The notes below the pieces were generated by a model, which searched no databases, had not been told where the DNA came from, and saw nothing but the letters and a program-made list of their open reading frames with translations. A program made the translations under genes and the position numbers. From CAZPQN01 sp964588795 (GTDB taxonomy: Bacteria > Fidelibacterota > UBA2242), in NCBI GenBank assembly GCA_964588795.1, contig CAZPQN010000058.1:1-6421 (forward strand): a DNA stretch of 6,421 nucleotides, in the 5' to 3' direction. This document shows positions 4,404 to 6,421 of this stretch, in pieces (the stretch's first letter is position 1; each line of letters opens with the position of its first letter).

Positions 4404-6421
4404 GGTACGGTTATTTTGACGATGCCCACCGCGAATATGTCATCGAACGACCCGACGTGCCGGTATCATGGACAAATTATCTCGGTGTACGCGACCTCTG
4501 CACGGTCATTTCCCACAACGCCGGCGGATATACGTTTTACAAATCAACCGAACATCACCGTATTACCCGCTTCCGACCGAACGGTGTTCCGCTGGATCGT
4601 CCGGGGCACTATGTTTATATTCGGGATGATGAAACCGGCGAGTACTGGTCGGTTTCCTGGCAGCCGGTCGGTAAAGACTGGCATCAGGCACGGTATGTCT
4701 GTCGACATGGTCTATCATATTCCAAGTTTCAGTGTGATTACCAGGGCCTTGTGGCCGAGCAGATTCTTTTCATTCCGGTGGAAGATGCGGTGGAACTCTG
4801 GGATGTCAGAATCACCAATCAATCCGGACGTCCCCGTCACCTGAGCGTTTTTTCCTACGTCGAATTTTCTTTTCACCATGTGGAAATTGACAACCAAAAT
4901 TTCCAGATGAGTCTGTACGCCAGCGGTTCCAATTACCGGGACGCAATTATCGAATATGACTTTTTTTATGAACCCTGGACGTTTCATTTCTTCACTGCCA
5001 GTCACGAACCGGAGAGCTACGACTGTGTTCGCGATACCTTTATCGGTTCCTACCGGAGCGAATCCAATCCGCTGGGGGTGGAACGGGGTTGGTTACAAAA
5101 CAGCACGGAATTGGGCGGCAATCACTGCGCGGCCATGCATCATCGCCTCGCACTCCTGCCAGGTGAGGAAAAGCGTCTGATTTATATGTTGGGTGTCGGC
5201 TCCCGTGCCGCGGCGGGTTATGCAATGCGTCGGAAGTATGCTGAGTTTGCCAACGTGGATCGGGCCTTTGCTGAACTGCACCGGTATTGGGCTGACAAGA
5301 CGGCGGTGTTCCAGTGCCAGACTCCCCATCCCGGGCTGGATACCATGATTAATACGTGGACTTTGTACCAGGCGGAAACCTGTGTTGTCTGGTCCCGGTT
5401 TGCATCCTTTATTGAAGTCGGCGGGCGCGTGGGCCTTGGTTATCGCGATACGGCCCAGGATATTATGGGTGTCGTTCATACCAATCCCCACCGAACCAAA
5501 CAGCGGATCATCCAACTGCTAAAGGGACATACCCGAGCCGGTTACGGACTGCATTTATTCGACCCGGCGGTATTTGAACCCCAAGAGAATCGCTTACCGG
5601 GCGTCAAACTGCCGACCGTCGTGCCGACTCCCAAACCCAGCGACATCGTCCACGGACTAGCTGATGCCTGCTCGGATGACGCCTTATGGCTGGTGGCATC
5701 GGTCTGCGAGTGGATCGTCGAGACGGGGGACTATGACTTTTTGGAAGAAGTTATCCCGTATGCGGACGGCGGGAGCGACACGGTTTATAAACATCTGATC
5801 AGAATCCTGGACTTTTCTGCGGAGTACATCGGCTCGCACGGCATCTGTCAGGGATTGCGCGCCGACTGGAACGATTGCCTGAATCTCGGGGGCGGGGAAA
5901 GCGCCATGGTCTCGTTTATGCACTACTGGGCTATCGGGATCTTTATCGCAATGGCTCAGCATTTGGGACGTTCCGCAGAAGTCCGGAAATATGTCCAGCT
6001 TTCTGAAAAAATACGCCAAACCTGTGAAACAGTACTCTGGGATGGCGACTGGTACCTTCGGGGGTTTACCAAAAAGGGATTGAAAATCGGCACCCGTGAA
6101 ACAGAAGAAGGCCAATTGTTTCTAAATGCCCAGACGTGGGCAGTTCTCTCCGGAGTCGCTTCGGATGCCCGAGCTAAACGTTGTCTGGGCGCCGTGGAGC
6201 AGAATTTATTCTGTCAGTACGGACTGCATCTCCTCTGGCCGGCATACTCCAAACCGGACGACGACATCGGTTACGTCACGCGCGTCTACAAAGGAATCAA
6301 GGAGAACGGTGCAATCTTCAGCCATACCAACCCCTGGGCGGTGATTGCCGAATGCCGGCTCGGTCACGGCAATCGCGCCATGCAATACTATGATTCCACT
6401 CTGCCGTATAATCAAAATGAC
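4400..6421 (+). CDS. chbP: N,N'-diacetylchitobiose phosphorylase (GH94), 3' end outside window
   Basis: The frame is open without a stop for 674 codons to the window edge; the family is about 800 residues, so roughly the last 125 are missing. The enzyme cleaves N,N'-diacetylchitobiose with inorganic phosphate, giving alpha-GlcNAc-1-phosphate and GlcNAc. It has no signal peptide, so it is cytoplasmic. The N-terminus (MRYGYFDDAHREYVIERPD) and the GH94 beta-sandwich (about 1-270) lead into an alpha-barrel domain. Key residues match the Vibrio proteolyticus enzyme as I recall it: R343, then R349 and D350 (GLGYRD) binding the sugar, the general acid D492 in DWNDCLN (489-495), V629 near the N-acetyl pocket, and H642 (FSHTNPW) for phosphate. 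The last two are shifted by two from Vibrio numbering, consistent with a small deletion near WDGDWYLRG. Cellobiose phosphorylase is the main alternative, but the overall match and the chitinase neighbour favour chitobiose. The gene overlaps the transporter stop by four bases. Confidence 0.95.
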   Translation, partial: MRYGYFDDAHREYVIERPDVPVSWTNYLGVRDLCTVISHNAGGYTFYKSTEHHRITRFRPNGVPLDRPGHYVYIRDDETGEYWSVSWQPVGKDWHQARYVCRHGLSYSKFQCDYQGLVAEQILFIPVEDAVELWDVRITNQSGRPRHLSVFSYVEFSFHHVEIDNQNFQMSLYASGSNYRDAIIEYDFFYEPWTFHFFTASHEPESYDCVRDTFIGSYRSESNPLGVERGWLQNSTELGGNHCAAMHHRLALLPGEEKRLIYMLGVGSRAAAGYAMRRKYAEFANVDRAFAELHRYWADKTAVFQCQTPHPGLDTMINTWTLYQAETCVVWSRFASFIEVGGRVGLGYRDTAQDIMGVVHTNPHRTKQRIIQLLKGHTRAGYGLHLFDPAVFEPQENRLPGVKLPTVVPTPKPSDIVHGLADACSDDALWLVASVCEWIVETGDYDFLEEVIPYADGGSDTVYKHLIRILDFSAEYIGSHGICQGLRADWNDCLNLGGGESAMVSFMHYWAIGIFIAMAQHLGRSAEVRKYVQLSEKIRQTCETVLWDGDWYLRGFTKKGLKIGTRETEEGQLFLNAQTWAVLSGVASDARAKRCLGAVEQNLFCQYGLHLLWPAYSKPDDDIGYVTRVYKGIKENGAIFSHTNPWAVIAECRLGHGNRAMQYYDSTLPYNQND

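Noticed and set aside
4416..4844. A 142-codon plus-strand frame inside the phosphorylase gene
   Set aside because: It lies in another frame of a strongly conserved GH94 sequence and its translation shows no family pattern.
5093..6115. Two antisense frames of about 140 codons (5093-5515 and 5684-6115)
   Set aside because: Both are complementary to conserved GH94 coding sequence and look like shadow frames without starts supported by ribosome sites.
448..6421. Peptidoglycan recycling operon instead of chitin use
   Set aside because: The AmpG-like carrier and a DigH-like protein would fit, but the complete GH18 chitinase and the chitobiose phosphorylase point to chitin; no NagZ, AmpD or amidase is present. 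Kept as an alternative for the carrier's substrate.

Overview
The window carries five plus-strand protein-coding genes and no RNA genes, mobile elements or CRISPR arrays. Two proteins end in a type A sorting domain of the type IX secretion system (T9SS), with the motifs YPNPFNP and FPNPFN. This points to the Fibrobacterota-Chlorobiota-Bacteroidota (FCB) superphylum. The NYPNPFNP style and the balanced base composition resemble Ignavibacteria, Calditrichota, KSB1 or related candidate phyla more than classical Bacteroides. That placement is inference. Ribosome-binding sites are mostly weak, which also fits this group.

Layout. Positions 1-273 hold the last 90 codons of a T9SS-exported protein, closed by a strong intrinsic terminator (282-324). 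After a 174-base gap comes what looks like one operon: a GHL10-family glycoside-hydrolase-like lipoprotein (448-1596), a secreted GH18 chitinase with a T9SS sorting domain (1609-2994), an AmpG-like major facilitator transporter (3126-4403), and an N,N'-diacetylchitobiose phosphorylase of family GH94 (4400 to the window end, 674 codons present, 3' end missing). Gaps are 12 bases between the first pair, 131 bases between chitinase and transporter, and a 4-base ATGA overlap between transporter and phosphorylase.

How the genes fit together. The chitinase would be released or held at the cell surface through T9SS and cut chitin to short oligosaccharides, mainly chitobiose. The lipoprotein may trim or process oligosaccharides at a membrane. 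The transporter, translationally coupled to the phosphorylase, is the natural candidate for carrying chitobiose across the inner membrane. The phosphorylase then splits chitobiose with phosphate to GlcNAc-1-phosphate and GlcNAc, saving an ATP compared with hydrolysis. The catalytic and sugar-binding residues of both the chitinase and the phosphorylase are present. The result is a compact chitin locus with no SusC/SusD pair in view. Its least-described parts are the AmpG-like carrier and the GHL10 lipoprotein.
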